A stretch of 58,797 nucleotides of DNA from Deltaproteobacteria bacterium (GCA_031276635.1 JAISMU010000109.1:1-58797); one strand, 5' to 3'. Positions 8,975-18,810 are shown, numbered from the stretch's first letter. The notes: generated by a model from the letters alone, not told the origin. Translations and numbers: made by a program.

Positions 8975-10310
8975 TTAAGTTAAAGACCAAGCCGCTGGAG
9001 ACCTTGGGATAAAAATAGGTGGCCTTGCGGGGCATGACCAAGCCCTCCTCGGTAACTCGGAGGATTTCCTCGAACGAGGTGGGGTTAACCAGAAAAGTCG
9101 CCCGAGTGGCCTCGCTGGTCGCGGCTTTGACCGCCTCTGTGGTTGAGGAGATGTAGTCAATGAGATCCGGGTTATCCATGTCCTCCTCAGACAGTCCCAG
9201 ACCCCGCTGAAAGATCACCTGCGTCAGGACGCTGACGTCCAGGGCGGTCAGCTGGCTGGAGGCCGGATCCCGCTCCACCAGGTCCTGCTTGACCCGCTCA
9301 CGGACCTTTAAAAGATAGCAGCTCTCCGCTCCGGCCAAGTAAAGGCCAAAGACCGACAGGCCCTTTTTGTTGTCCTCAACCAGCTTGGACGACAGGAGCT
9401 TCCGGGCTCCCTTTTCCCCATTGGGAGCGAAGGGGTACTCCTTAACCTCGGCCAAAGGGGCCAAGGCCTTCAGGATCTCCTCATTGGACTGGTCCAGGCG
9501 CCGCAGGAGACGGTGGGTGGGCAAGATGCACAACCCGGGATCGCTCATGGGGCACAGATAGATCATGATATAGTTGATGGCCGAGTCCTCAGGAACCTCG
9601 CCCAAAGCTTTTTTGACCTTGGCCGAGTAATTCAGGGCGGTCTCGTAGCGATGGTGGCCGTCAGCTATATAAACAGTCTTGTCCGCCAGGCTCCGGACCA
9701 GCTGGCCGACTGTCTCGCTGGTCTGCAAAAAGCTGATGGAGTGAGCCAACCCCGAGCGCTCATTGATGTAAATATCCGGGTCTGTGCGGGAAAAATCATA
9801 CATGGCCCGGAGGATCTGGCCATCGGGATCCGGGAAAAAACCAAACACCGGGCTCAATTGAGCCTTGGTTTTCTCCATGAGGGCCAGCCTTTCCTTTTTG
9901 TGGTAGCTGAAAGTCTTCTCATGGGGCCGGACGCTGGCGGACTGAGCCGGGGCCTCCAGGCGCATCAAGGCGATAAAGCCATGCCGGGTCTGCTTGCGCC
10001 CGGTCACCGGGTGGGTCCAATCGGTGTCCATCAAGTAAATGGCCGGCTGGTCCCGCCGTTCCAGGACTCCGGTTTTGATCCAGTCCTTCAAAAGTTTCGC
10101 CGACCGACTGTGCCAGGAGAGAGGATCCTTGTCTCTCGGCAGGACCCGCCCCAAATCCAGGTGCAAAAAATTATTGGGGTGGCTTTGGAGATACTCGTCT
10201 CGCTGGGCCGGAGTCAACACATCGTAAGGCGGCGAGGTCAACAATCCCCCGTGGGCGGCGATGGCCTCCGCGTTGTAAACCAACCCTCTGAAAGGGGCTA
10301 TCTTGACCAT
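8937..10310 (-). CDS. DUF1015 family protein
   Basis: A 457-residue soluble protein of the widespread but uncharacterised DUF1015 family. Recognisable blocks are PFRGLVYN near the N-terminus, PPYDVLTPAQRDEYL, RHGFIALMRLE, PHEKTFSYHKKERLALM and the conserved YIADGHHRYETALNY. The histidine-rich GHHRYE motif suggests a metal or nucleotide site, but no function is established. The ATG at 10310 has GGAGG upstream; a 30-codon upstream in-frame extension lacks homology. It is the first gene of the unit leading to ispE, tRNA-Gln, prs and rplY. Confidence 0.88.
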   Translation of the reverse strand: MVKIAPFRGLVYNAEAIAAHGGLLTSPPYDVLTPAQRDEYLQSHPNNFLHLDLGRVLPRDKDPLSWHSRSAKLLKDWIKTGVLERRDQPAIYLMDTDWTHPVTGRKQTRHGFIALMRLEAPAQSASVRPHEKTFSYHKKERLALMEKTKAQLSPVFGFFPDPDGQILRAMYDFSRTDPDIYINERSGLAHSISFLQTSETVGQLVRSLADKTVYIADGHHRYETALNYSAKVKKALGEVPEDSAINYIMIYLCPMSDPGLCILPTHRLLRRLDQSNEEILKALAPLAEVKEYPFAPNGEKGARKLLSSKLVEDNKKGLSVFGLYLAGAESCYLLKVRERVKQDLVERDPASSQLTALDVSVLTQVIFQRGLGLSEEDMDNPDLIDYISSTTEAVKAATSEATRATFLVNPTSFEEILRVTEEGLVMPRKATYFYPKVSSGLVFNLIDPAETVVSVGR

Positions 10311-10958
10311 CCGACCAGACCTCCAGAAAAAAACTTTACAATTATGAATTACCAAATTTGAAAAAGCAAATATTTTTTTCCGTTGACGCGGGTCTCTCAC
10401 GAGAGATTATCTACAGAGATTAATCCAAAGAAGACATAAATATACCTTTATTATAGCTAATTAACTAATTTTAACATTAACACTAATTTTATATGTGATT
10501 ATAATACGATATATTTTACTTATTTATCCCTTATAAAAGATTTTTTCTAGGAGCCCTGGCCATAATCGCTTGACGAAAATGGCCAATGAGAAGCCAAAAG
10601 GCTTGGTCTCAGATTCACTTATTGAAAAGTGGCTCCAGCCCTAGCCAGAACCCGAACCCCCCTGGCCCTCGCCTTGAGCCAAATCAAACATTATCTTGAC
10701 AAATTCCCAAATCGTGGCCATTATAAACCGCAAAAGCCGCTAAAATCAACGCGTCAATAACGCTTCAATAACTTATGCTTTATGTTATTTAGTATAACTT
10801 TTATACTAAAATATTATATTATTAAACAAACTGTTGCGCTAATTTTGTAACTAAAATAACTTTGATTAATGTCGCCTTTGGCCAGGTGGCTCCAAGGGCG
10901 GTCAGAGCCAATTATCAGGCCTATTATAATAGTTATTCCAACCCTGAAAGGAACCAAC
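10311..10958. other. AT-rich intergenic with promoter
   Basis: Separates the divergent DUF1015 gene and the membrane-paralogue pair. Contains a small hairpin (AGCC-AAAA-GGCT near 10595), the promoter listed at 10696-10724, and otherwise AT-rich DNA. No gene seen. Confidence 0.5.
10696..10724 (+). promoter_or_regulatory. Sigma-70 type promoter
   Basis: TTGACA at 10696-10701, 17-base spacer, CATTAT at 10719-10724. It is oriented toward the membrane protein gene that begins at 10959, leaving a leader of about 230 bases. Consensus match only. Confidence 0.4.
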
Positions 10959-11852
10959 ATGCGCGAAAATTACGTGCCCTCAGGCATTTTTCCCCCCGCC
11001 TCCTTTCTGATCGCCCTACTGGCCACCATGGTTTTTTCCTTGATTCTGGCCATCCCTTACGCCCTGGCCATTTGGTTCATCCCCATAGCCTTTATCTCGA
11101 TTTTAGCCCCCATAGCCTGGGGCTTCCTCTGTTCTCTGATCCCGGGCCGGACCATCACCAGCGGCCATATCCGCAACCCCATGGTGGCGGGCCTGGCTGG
11201 CTTTCTTGGGTCTCTACCGGGCTATTATCTGACCTGGTGCGCCTGGGCCAACCTGGTCTTCAATATGGGCGACACCGTCGCCATTGGCTCAGGGCGGCGG
11301 GCCATGTCGGTGGCCAAATCCTCCATCAGCCTGGATCAGCTCAAGGAGTTAGCCCTGGTTCCCAAAGGCTTATTTAGTTTAATTCAAAGTGTCAACGAGG
11401 TTGGCCTGTGGTCCATAAGTCGGAGTTCGGGGAATGTCCATGGGCTCCCGCTGTGGGGGGTCTGGGGAGTGGAATTTTTGATGATTGTCGGCGTTACCGC
11501 CTTTTTATACGCCGCTAGGGCCCGGGAGCCATACTCTGAGGAAACCCAGAGGTGGATTCCCTGCCTCAAGCTGGGCCAGAAACTGGCTTTTCCCGATGAC
11601 CTCGCTCAACTGCGCCAAAAATTGGACGATGGCGACATCAACTATCTTTTAAGCGCTCCGGTGGAGGAAGACATCAAGAATTCCAATTACCTGGCCCTGA
11701 GCGTTTATCAGGACGCCGCGATCACTGAGGCCTATCTGGATGTGGACGCGTTTACGCTCGAAAAGAAAAACGCCCATAAATCCAACAATCTCAGCAAGAA
11801 ACTGAAAATCAGAACTGACCTGGCCCGAGCCTTGGTTAACCGCCTCTCTTAA
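10959..11852 (+). CDS. Unrecognised membrane protein, paralogue 1
   Basis: I do not recognise this 297-residue protein. Residues about 13-62 form two hydrophobic segments (FLIALLATMVFSLILAIPY and following), residues 75-98 a third (GLAGFLGSLPGYYLTWCAW), and residues about 165-187 a fourth (WGVEFLMIVGVTAFLYAARA). A soluble C-terminal domain of about 110 residues follows. Its start ATG at 10959 has GAAAGG upstream. A second gene 300 bases downstream encodes a 296-residue paralogue that is strongly similar end to end, including the flanking terminator, so the pair arose by tandem duplication. The C-terminal parts differ most. Both copies are intact, which argues for selection. Function unknown. 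Confidence 0.8.
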   Translation: MRENYVPSGIFPPASFLIALLATMVFSLILAIPYALAIWFIPIAFISILAPIAWGFLCSLIPGRTITSGHIRNPMVAGLAGFLGSLPGYYLTWCAWANLVFNMGDTVAIGSGRRAMSVAKSSISLDQLKELALVPKGLFSLIQSVNEVGLWSISRSSGNVHGLPLWGVWGVEFLMIVGVTAFLYAARAREPYSEETQRWIPCLKLGQKLAFPDDLAQLRQKLDDGDINYLLSAPVEEDIKNSNYLALSVYQDAAITEAYLDVDAFTLEKKNAHKSNNLSKKLKIRTDLARALVNRLS

Positions 11853-11885
11853 GGCTGATGAGCCAGGCCGAGCTAGGGACTCCTT

Positions 11886-11909
11886 GGGGGGAGGGAACGT
11901 CTTCCCCCC
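11886..11909 (+). terminator. Terminator-like hairpin after paralogue 1
   Basis: GGGGGGA (11886-11892) pairs with TCCCCCC (11903-11909), 34 bases after the stop. No clear T-run. The same hairpin follows paralogue 2, so it belongs to the duplicated unit. Confidence 0.5.
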
Positions 11910-11960
11910 GCGATTCTAATTATGATACCTTTGCCAAAAGTCATTTTTTCAGGTATTACT

Positions 11961-12085
11961 TCTGATAATATGTTGAAATAACTAATTTTATTTGAGGCGC
12001 GAGTTTAAAAACCAAATATTTTGCGAAGACATCAATTTTGGATTGGAAAATAAATTTCTAAAAAATGGCGTTGCCAGGAAATTTT
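11961..12085. repeat. Dispersed intergenic repeat, copy 2
   Basis: Matches the repeat at 480-586 over GAAATAACTAATTTTATTT, TTTAAA, TTTTGCGAAG and a terminal GCCAGGAAATTTTT. Its right part (ATAAATTTCTAAAAAATGGC) is also found at about 13108-13130. It lies in front of paralogue 2 and may carry its promoter. Confidence 0.5.
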
Positions 12086-12146
12086 TATAATATAGATATG
12101 ACAAGCACAAACAGCTGTATCTCTTTGGAATAGATATTTAGCGAAT

Positions 12147-13037
12147 ATGCGTAAAAATTACGTGCCCTCAGGCATATTTCCCCCCGCCTCCTTTCTTATC
12201 GCCCTACTGGCCACCATGGCTTTTTCCCTGATTCTGGCCATACCTTACGCCTTGACCATTTGGTTTGTCCCCATAATCTATCTCTCAATTTTGACCCCCA
12301 TCGCCTGGGGTGTCCTCTGTGCTCTGGCCCCAGGCCGGGCCATCACCAGCGGCCATATCCGCAACCCTTTGGTGGCGGGTCTGGCCGGTTTTCTGGGCTC
12401 CCTGCCAGGCTATTATCTGACCTGGTGCGCCTGGGCCAACCTGTGCGCCAAAAGTGGCTACAACGCCTCCCAGGGCGCAGGGCGGCGGGCCATGTCGGTG
12501 GCCAAATCCTCTATCAGCCTGGATCAGCTCAAGGATATCGCCCTAAATCCCTCGGGCTTATTTGAGACAATCCAACAAGTCAACGCTGAGGGCCTGTGGT
12601 CCTTAGGTCTGAGCGCGGGAACCGTCCATGGGCTTCAGCTATGGGGGGTCTGGGGAGTGGAGTTTTTGATGATTGTCGGCGTTACCAGCTTTTTATACGC
12701 CGCTAGGGCCCGAGAGCCCTACTCTGAGGACAACCAGATGTGGATTCCTCGCGTCAAGCTACGCCAAAAACTTACATTTCCCTATGACTTCGTTCAATTG
12801 AGACGCCAATTGAAAGACGGAGACATCTTCTATCTTTTAAGCGCCCCAGTGGAGGAAAACTTCATGAGTTACAGTTACCTATCCCTGAGCGTTTATGAGG
12901 ATTCCTCTATCTCTGAGGCCTATCTTGACGTGGACGCGTTTACCCTCGAAAATAACCTCCGCCACTTCAATAATATAAGCAAGAGACTGAAAATCAGACC
13001 TGACCAGGCCCGAGCTTTGATTAACCGCCTCTCTTAA
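12147..13037 (+). CDS. Unrecognised membrane protein, paralogue 2
   Basis: A 296-residue tandem paralogue of the preceding gene, starting MRKNYVPSGIFPPASFL. The same four hydrophobic segments are present, and the stretch SGRRAMSVAKSSISLDQLK (with one change) is shared almost exactly. Substitutions concentrate between residues 95-105, 125-150 and in the soluble C-terminal part, where the reading frame is fully kept. The start is chosen by alignment with paralogue 1; the ribosome site is weak. A matching hairpin follows the stop. No homologous family recognised. Confidence 0.8.
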   Translation: MRKNYVPSGIFPPASFLIALLATMAFSLILAIPYALTIWFVPIIYLSILTPIAWGVLCALAPGRAITSGHIRNPLVAGLAGFLGSLPGYYLTWCAWANLCAKSGYNASQGAGRRAMSVAKSSISLDQLKDIALNPSGLFETIQQVNAEGLWSLGLSAGTVHGLQLWGVWGVEFLMIVGVTSFLYAARAREPYSEDNQMWIPRVKLRQKLTFPYDFVQLRRQLKDGDIFYLLSAPVEENFMSYSYLSLSVYEDSSISEAYLDVDAFTLENNLRHFNNISKRLKIRPDQARALINRLS

Positions 13038-13065
13038 GGCTGGTGGGCCAGGCTAGTGACTCCTT

Positions 13066-13089
13066 GGGGGGAGGGAACGCCTTCCCCCC
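13066..13089 (+). terminator. Terminator-like hairpin after paralogue 2
   Basis: GGGGGGA (13066-13072) pairs with TCCCCCC (13083-13089); duplicate of the hairpin at 11886-11909. Lacks a clear T-run. Confidence 0.5.
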
Positions 13090-13099
13090 GCGAATCTAA

Positions 13100-13140
13100 T
13101 TTTGGACACGATAATAAATTTCTAAAAAATGGCGTTGTCA
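13100..13140. repeat. Dispersed repeat, partial copy 3
   Basis: ATAAATTTCTAAAAAATGGC followed by GTTG matches the right part of the 11961-12085 repeat. It lies after paralogue 2, consistent with duplication of the unit together with its flank. Confidence 0.45.
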
Positions 13141-13254
13141 TTTTATGTTATTTTATATTATTTAATTTATTAATATATTTATTTAATAATAATTATAAAA
13201 TGAAATACAGATTTTCCTAAATCAATCAACGCCAAATTGATTCAGACATTCCGC

Positions 13255-15750
13255 TCACAGCATGTGATAGGGATCCACGTCCACCGTCAGGGCCACATCT
13301 TTAGGCAGTCTCTGGCGCAATCGGGGAAGCCAAGCCTTTAAAAGCTGTAATCGGCTTCCATGATCATCGGCCCGGACCAGCATCTGAAATCGGTAGTTGG
13401 TTCGCAGTTTAGCCAAGGGAGCCGGGGCCGGGCCAAACAGCTCCAGACCAGGCGTGGCCAGCCTCTGGATCAGACTCCGACCAGCCTCGGCGGCGGTTTC
13501 CGCCAGACTCTCCAAGGTTTTTTCCTCTGGCCCGATCAGGCGGATCAGGGCCATCTTGCCAAATGGCGGGTAACCCAGAGTCCGCCGGTAACCGACCTCC
13601 TCGTGGTAAAAACTCTCATAGTCGTGGTCCTGGGCTGCCCTTAAAGCGTAGTGGTCCGGGTTGACGGTCTGGATCAGCACTTGGCCCGGTCGCTCCCGGC
13701 GACCGGCTCGACCCGAGACCTGGCTTAAAATCTGAAAAGTTCTCTCAGCCGCCCGAAAATCCGGGGAACTCAAGCCCAGATCCGCCTCCACCACCCCCAC
13801 CAGCGTCAAATTCGGAAAGTCATGGCCCTTGGCCGCCATCTGGGTGCCCACCAGCACATCAGCCTGACCTTGGCCAAAGCTGTCCAGAATATTCCGCAAA
13901 CCACCCCGGTGGCTGACGCTGTCCAAGTCCAGCTTCAGGACTTTGACCTTAAAATCCTTTTCCACCAGGTTAAGGAGCTTTTCCGTGCCGATGCCCATAT
14001 ACCTGACCAGGGGGGACGAGCAGACCGGGCAGGCCTTGGGAGGATAGGCCTTGTGGCCGCAGCTGTGGCAGATGAGGACTTGGTCGCCTATCGCCGCGGT
14101 TTCCTCGCCGGTGTCAGCGGCCCCGTGGAGTGTCAGCGGCAGGCTGCAATGCGGGCAGCGCAGGGTTTGGCCGCAAGCCAGGCACAAGGGGAGATTGGCC
14201 AACCCCCGGCGATTCAAAAACAACAAAGCCTGCTCGCCCCGGGCCAGAGTCTGGGTGAGGCTCGCGGCCAGGGCTGGGTCGAGACCAGCCCGCCTTTTCT
14301 CGCCCCGACGGTCTAAAAGCGTAACCTTGGGCAGAACCGACTGACCCGGGCGAGTTTTCATGGTCAAAAGTTTCAACCGCCCCTCCTGGGCGGCCTTGTA
14401 ACTTTCCAGGGAAGGGGTGGCTGAGCCCAACACCAGGACCGCCCCCTGGTCCCTGGCTCGCCAGGCGGCCAGATCCCGACCGTGATATTTGAGGCCATCA
14501 TCTTGCTTAAAGGCCCAGTCGTGCTCCTCGTCAACAATGATGAGCCCGGGGTTCAAGACCGGGGCGAAAACCGCGCTTCTAGCTCCCAAAGCCAGACGGC
14601 TTTGCCCCTGGACGAGCCGGAGCCAGTGGTCATGACGCTGGCCCGGGGTCAGGGCGGAGTGCAAAACCGAGACGCTCTCCTCGGGAAACCTTTCCTTGAG
14701 CCTTCCCTCCAAACCCAAAGTCAAGGCTATTTCCGGGGCCAGCCACAAAACCCCTCGTCCGGCGGCCATGGTCTGAGCCGCCGCTCGCAGATAGAGCTCG
14801 GTCTTGCCACTGCCGGTCACCCCGAACAGCAAAAAGCCTCGGAAAACCCCATCCACCAGGGTCTGGCTCAAACCGTCGCTTATGGCCGCGAAGGCCACCT
14901 CCTGCTCATCAGTCAGGCGCTCCACGGGATTAGCCAAAGGCTTGGTAGCCCGATTAGGGTCATCCCGATGGACGACCCGCTTTTCCATGATGACCAGGCC
15001 CTTGGCCACCAGTGTCTTGGCCTTGGTCAGGGCGTCCGGGATAATATTCCGATAATGGCTAAGCGGCGTGGGCGGGGCTGGGGCGATGAGGTCCCACAAC
15101 TGTTTGGCTTTGGGACCCAGGCGCGGCAGAGGCGATGGCAACTCTGGGGCCGGGGCCAGATACCACTCATAAGTAAAGTCTATCCCCTTGGCCTCAACCC
15201 GCCAGTCAATGGACACCAACCCCTCCCTTTCCAGCTGATAAACCCGATTGCGCTCCTTAAAGGAGTTTAACAGGGCCTGTTCTGGAAAGAGCTCGCGCAG
15301 AGTTTTGAGTGGGCTTGCCTCAGCCGGGAGGGGAGCCGCCAGCCCCAGCTCCGTGAGGCTCACCACCGGTCGATACTTAGGAGCGAGGCCCCCGGGCAGG
15401 ATCTCTTTAACGCAAAGGCCAATGGGGTAAAAATAGTATTGAGAGATAAACTGGGCCAGGCGGAGAAATTCAGGCCCGAACAGAGGGTCAGCCTTCAAGA
15501 TAGCCTTAACGCTCTTATACCGCCCTGGCTTGGCAAGGGGGCCCACCCGCATGACATAGCCGGTCAACTCCCGACTGCCAAAGGGCACCTGAACCATTTG
15601 ACCTACCTGGACGGGCATTTCCGGGGGGATCAAATAGGTGTACAGTTCAGGAGCGGGCGAGTCCACCGCCACATCGGCGCTCAGGGGTGGGGAACTGGTA
15701 TCGAAGAGCGTTTCCACGGGCGTAGCCAAAGTCGCCGGAGCCTCCCTCAA
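13255..15750 (-). CDS. priA: Primosomal protein N', replication restart helicase
   Basis: Superfamily 2 3'-to-5' DNA helicase that recognises stalled forks and reloads the replisome. Visible features: Walker A GVTGSGKTELYLRAA, DEEH box (IIVDEEHDWAFKQDD), LGSATPS motif, and the zinc-binding insertion with cysteines in CLACGQTLRCPHC and CHSCGHKAYPPKACPVC. Motif VGTQMAAKGHDFPNLTLVGV and the QVSGRAGR motif VI are intact. Length (831 as drawn) is somewhat above the usual 730-800 because the TTG start at 15750 adds an unmatched N-terminus. A GTG at 15672 or 15666 in front of the SPAPELYTYLIPPEM block may be the true start. No operon partner is evident. Confidence 0.95.
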   Translation of the reverse strand: MREAPATLATPVETLFDTSSPPLSADVAVDSPAPELYTYLIPPEMPVQVGQMVQVPFGSRELTGYVMRVGPLAKPGRYKSVKAILKADPLFGPEFLRLAQFISQYYFYPIGLCVKEILPGGLAPKYRPVVSLTELGLAAPLPAEASPLKTLRELFPEQALLNSFKERNRVYQLEREGLVSIDWRVEAKGIDFTYEWYLAPAPELPSPLPRLGPKAKQLWDLIAPAPPTPLSHYRNIIPDALTKAKTLVAKGLVIMEKRVVHRDDPNRATKPLANPVERLTDEQEVAFAAISDGLSQTLVDGVFRGFLLFGVTGSGKTELYLRAAAQTMAAGRGVLWLAPEIALTLGLEGRLKERFPEESVSVLHSALTPGQRHDHWLRLVQGQSRLALGARSAVFAPVLNPGLIIVDEEHDWAFKQDDGLKYHGRDLAAWRARDQGAVLVLGSATPSLESYKAAQEGRLKLLTMKTRPGQSVLPKVTLLDRRGEKRRAGLDPALAASLTQTLARGEQALLFLNRRGLANLPLCLACGQTLRCPHCSLPLTLHGAADTGEETAAIGDQVLICHSCGHKAYPPKACPVCSSPLVRYMGIGTEKLLNLVEKDFKVKVLKLDLDSVSHRGGLRNILDSFGQGQADVLVGTQMAAKGHDFPNLTLVGVVEADLGLSSPDFRAAERTFQILSQVSGRAGRRERPGQVLIQTVNPDHYALRAAQDHDYESFYHEEVGYRRTLGYPPFGKMALIRLIGPEEKTLESLAETAAEAGRSLIQRLATPGLELFGPAPAPLAKLRTNYRFQMLVRADDHGSRLQLLKAWLPRLRQRLPKDVALTVDVDPYHML

Positions 15751-15895
15751 AATTTAGTTAATAATCTAGCCAGAAAATCGTCGCCCCAAAAGCCTGGTCA
15801 AGACCGATGAGGCCATACTCTTTTTTTGTCTGGCCAGGCGACGAGAAATTACAACGAGCGTTCGCCGCCCGCCTGAAAAAAAAAGACTCTAACGC

Positions 15896-16405
15896 TCAAG
15901 ATTTTTTGCGCTTTTGTTTCCGGAACTCCCAAGGCTCGGTGGGATCCGCCGCCCGCCACAGCCCCAGACCTTGGGCGCGGGCTTTCGACTCAGCCCGGGC
16001 CAGCTCCGAGCAGACCTGGCTTATTTTACAATATTGCGGATAAAGCCAGGCCCAACCGGCCTCAACCATAGCGAGGTTGATCAATTGACCATTGAGCCGG
16101 ACCAAACCAACCACCCGGCTGTAGCGATCAGTATCCACTTCCTCAATGGTTACGTCCTTATCGGCGATGAGAGCCGCCAGGGCTTGCTGGGCCTCCTCGC
16201 CATGAGGCTGTTTTTTCTCTGGGGAGTCAATCCCGTAAAAACGGACCTTAATCCGCTCATAGTCAGTGGTTAAAACGGTTATAGTGTCCCCGTCGCTGAC
16301 TTTGATCACTTTTCCAGAGTAGAGCTCCCGCTCCTTAGCCTGAAGAGTACCGGCTAGGTTGAACACCAGCCCGACCAGAAGAAGAAGACAGATTTTCGCG
16401 CGCAA
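15896..16405 (-). CDS. Secreted SNase-like (thermonuclease) domain protein
   Basis: Staphylococcal-nuclease-fold protein of 169 residues with an N-terminal signal peptide (RAKICLLLLVGLVFNLAGTLQA). The catalytic pattern is present: SDGDTITV (calcium-binding Asp), KVRFYGIDSPEK (Arg and Asp), and DRYSRVVGLVRLNGQLINL with the second catalytic Arg. It likely cuts DNA or RNA in the periplasm or outside the cell. The start chosen is TTG at 16405 because AGGAG lies 5 bases upstream; a longer frame to 16438 would put the signal peptide internally. The C-terminus is Lys/Arg-rich. Confidence 0.88.
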   Translation of the reverse strand: MRAKICLLLLVGLVFNLAGTLQAKERELYSGKVIKVSDGDTITVLTTDYERIKVRFYGIDSPEKKQPHGEEAQQALAALIADKDVTIEEVDTDRYSRVVGLVRLNGQLINLAMVEAGWAWLYPQYCKISQVCSELARAESKARAQGLGLWRAADPTEPWEFRKQKRKKS

Positions 16406-17016
16406 GCTCACTCCTTTGCCAGGCCCAGCCGGACCCAAGAAAAACGATGAAAATTGTCCGCCCCAAGTGGGGTCATCAAATCAACCAAAGCCTGGCCTAG
16501 GCCAGACAGCTAACCAAATTTCCAGGGGTTTAGGTTTTTTTAAGGATAATTATTATAGCTCTCCACACTTACCAGAATAAATGGCGCCAGTTCTAATTTT
16601 GGCAACGGGCTTTTTAGGGGACAAGGACGAACCCACTAAAAATGTCGGCTCCAGTCCAAGGACGACAAGCTAATCCAACTGACATCGTTGGAATTATACT
16701 TGGCCGTTTTAGTTACTCAATATTATATGAGGAAAAAAAATTATACCTAATTTTCCTTGGTAATCTATGTTCACGGCCCCTTTCCTACCAAAATCTGAAC
16801 ATTCCATATTCGGACAAGAAAAATGTTCGAATTCCCTCTTAAATGGTAATCCAATGACCAGGTCTGGATTATCTGGGGGAAGAGACGCGTTCCAGGATGG
16901 TCCTGGCCAGAGTCAATTGGGAAAGAGATATCGGCAAGGAAACCTGGACCCAAGGACTTAAGGTCAAGGGGTTGGCCAACGGGAGCGCCAAAAACCGTTT
17001 GGCAAACCAAGCGGAA
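16406..17016. other. Intergenic, no gene seen
   Basis: About 610 bases. Contains a 14-bp palindrome CTGGCCTAGGCCAG (16492-16505), a TAATCCA/TGGATTA hairpin near 16850, and CCAGGA-TGG-TCCTGG near 16892, which could end the downstream minus-strand gene. Short frames here are not protein-like. Confidence 0.4.
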
Positions 17017-18810
17017 TCAGCCGATTTTCTCCTGATCCGGCCCAAAAGCGACCTTGACTTTAGCGCGATGGTAGATAGCCAAGCCCACCTTGATGATTTT
17101 ATATCGGCCTAGATACTGTCTGGCGTATTTTTTTTCCTCAATTTGGGTCAGAGCCGCCTGGACCGCCTGATCAAGCTTTTTATTGATCCAATCAGCATCA
17201 TATTTAACATGGTCAATCATAACAGAGCTAATTTCAGCCGGCTCTACTTTGTTTAAGTCATCTTTTATGTCAGCGTTGGGCTTAGGGATATATTTTAACT
17301 CAATAATGACCTTCGTGTCGGCAGACAAAGTAATCTCAAGATCCGAACGCCCTTCGGCGGACATGACTTCTGAGTGAACTTTAAACGTTAAGCGCCGCAG
17401 GGCAAGCTGTAACATTGACTGATAATAGTTATGTTTTGAAATATGTATGCTATATGGTATTGAAGAAAGTAATAATTTGAACTCATTTTCCAGCATAGTA
17501 GTATCTTTTTTTAGTAAAGCAGATTTAATGTTAGAACAAGTTTCTCCAATCTCTTCCTTTTTTTTCTTACTTAATGAGGGAAATAAGATTTTAAGTAGAG
17601 CCATTTCATAAGCGTAGGTGACTTCCACGTTAGGAATTTTCAAAGCATAGGCGTCCTCTTTAAAACCGACTCCTGGGTCCTCGAAATCAGACTCGGTCTC
17701 GGACGGCATTATAGGGACAAAAGGAAAAATCTTGTCCACAGTCAGATAACCGGTCTGAAATAAGGTCGGGACTGGGTTGGCGGCGCCTAAAGAGGCGGTT
17801 ATCAACTCACTCTTGCCATATTCAGGCAGTCTAGGTTCCAAGAAAGCCAATGGGTCGATTTTCATGGCTTTTTCCAGATATGTGGAAGGTCCGGTCATAA
17901 ACCAGAACTTATCAAATATTTTTGAGCTGAAAAAAGAGTTAATGGAATAAGGATTGAGAACCTTGGTCCGGCCATTCCAACTGTAACCATCATAATACCA
18001 GTAAATGGTTTGGGTTAACCCCTCTGGGGTGTGGTTAGGCAGAATCCGGCCCTCAGACCTCATAATTTCCAAGGTCTCCTCAAGATACGGGTCAAAGGCG
18101 GCGTGAAACTCCTCAATGGTAAAACCGCAAATAGCGGCGTAATCAGAGGACAAAGTCAAATCAGAAAGGTTATTGAAGGCTGAATGGACCGCTGTTTGGG
18201 CAACTTTAGAGATGCCGGTGATGAAAACGAAATGAAGATCCTCTTCCACGCTCTTGAGCGTCACGTAAAAATCTTGAAGAATTTTCCTAATTTTCTCAAC
18301 CATAACCTCATTGTCAAGGTAGTCGAGTATGGGCTTGTCGTATTCGTCAATGAGGACCACGACATTTTTCTTATACTTGGCCTTCAGGCTTTTAATCAGG
18401 CTTATTAAACGTCTTTTTGGAGTAGTTCCCGCGAGACTGACTCCTTCCGTGGTTTCAGCTATATCATTAAGCTGATCCTGAATCGTGGTCTTCAAATTTT
18501 TTACCGTGTCGGTGTCGACCGAGTCCATGGATAGGTGGATGACCGGATAGGGCTCAAAATCATAGCCCTGAGAATGAAGATCAAGCCCCTCGAAAAGCTC
18601 CTTATGGCCGAGGAAGGCATACTTGAGGGCGCTAACAAAAAGAGATTTGCCGAAACGTCTGGGTCTGGCCAGAAACCAATAGATAGTCGCTCCACTCAAT
18701 TGAATCATGCGGTGGATATACGAGGTCTTATCAATATAAAGGCTGTTTTTTTCCCTGACCTTTTTAAAATCACGCAGACCAATGGGAAAATTTTTAGCCA
18801 GCTTGTCCAT
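17017..18810 (-). CDS. AAA-ATPase with C-terminal PD-(D/E)XK nuclease-like domain
   Basis: A 597-residue member of the 'predicted AAA-ATPase' family (AAA-ATPase-like plus PDDEXK_9), common in host-associated and gut anaerobes and of unknown function. N-terminal block NFPIGLRDFKKVREKNSLYIDKT, Walker A-like RPRRFGKSLF (about residues 47-56), Walker B VVVLIDEYDKPI, and sensor-like VFITGISKVA are clear. The C-terminal nuclease-like core shows SDLEI and IIELKY (Asp and ExK) near residues 500-530. The ATG at 18810 has GGAGAG upstream. This is the only intact one of three copies in the window; the other two (37-38 kb and 40-42 kb) are broken. A mobile-element or conflict-system origin is often suggested for such families, but no partner gene is present here. 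Confidence 0.88.
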   Translation of the reverse strand: MDKLAKNFPIGLRDFKKVREKNSLYIDKTSYIHRMIQLSGATIYWFLARPRRFGKSLFVSALKYAFLGHKELFEGLDLHSQGYDFEPYPVIHLSMDSVDTDTVKNLKTTIQDQLNDIAETTEGVSLAGTTPKRRLISLIKSLKAKYKKNVVVLIDEYDKPILDYLDNEVMVEKIRKILQDFYVTLKSVEEDLHFVFITGISKVAQTAVHSAFNNLSDLTLSSDYAAICGFTIEEFHAAFDPYLEETLEIMRSEGRILPNHTPEGLTQTIYWYYDGYSWNGRTKVLNPYSINSFFSSKIFDKFWFMTGPSTYLEKAMKIDPLAFLEPRLPEYGKSELITASLGAANPVPTLFQTGYLTVDKIFPFVPIMPSETESDFEDPGVGFKEDAYALKIPNVEVTYAYEMALLKILFPSLSKKKKEEIGETCSNIKSALLKKDTTMLENEFKLLLSSIPYSIHISKHNYYQSMLQLALRRLTFKVHSEVMSAEGRSDLEITLSADTKVIIELKYIPKPNADIKDDLNKVEPAEISSVMIDHVKYDADWINKKLDQAVQAALTQIEEKKYARQYLGRYKIIKVGLAIYHRAKVKVAFGPDQEKIG

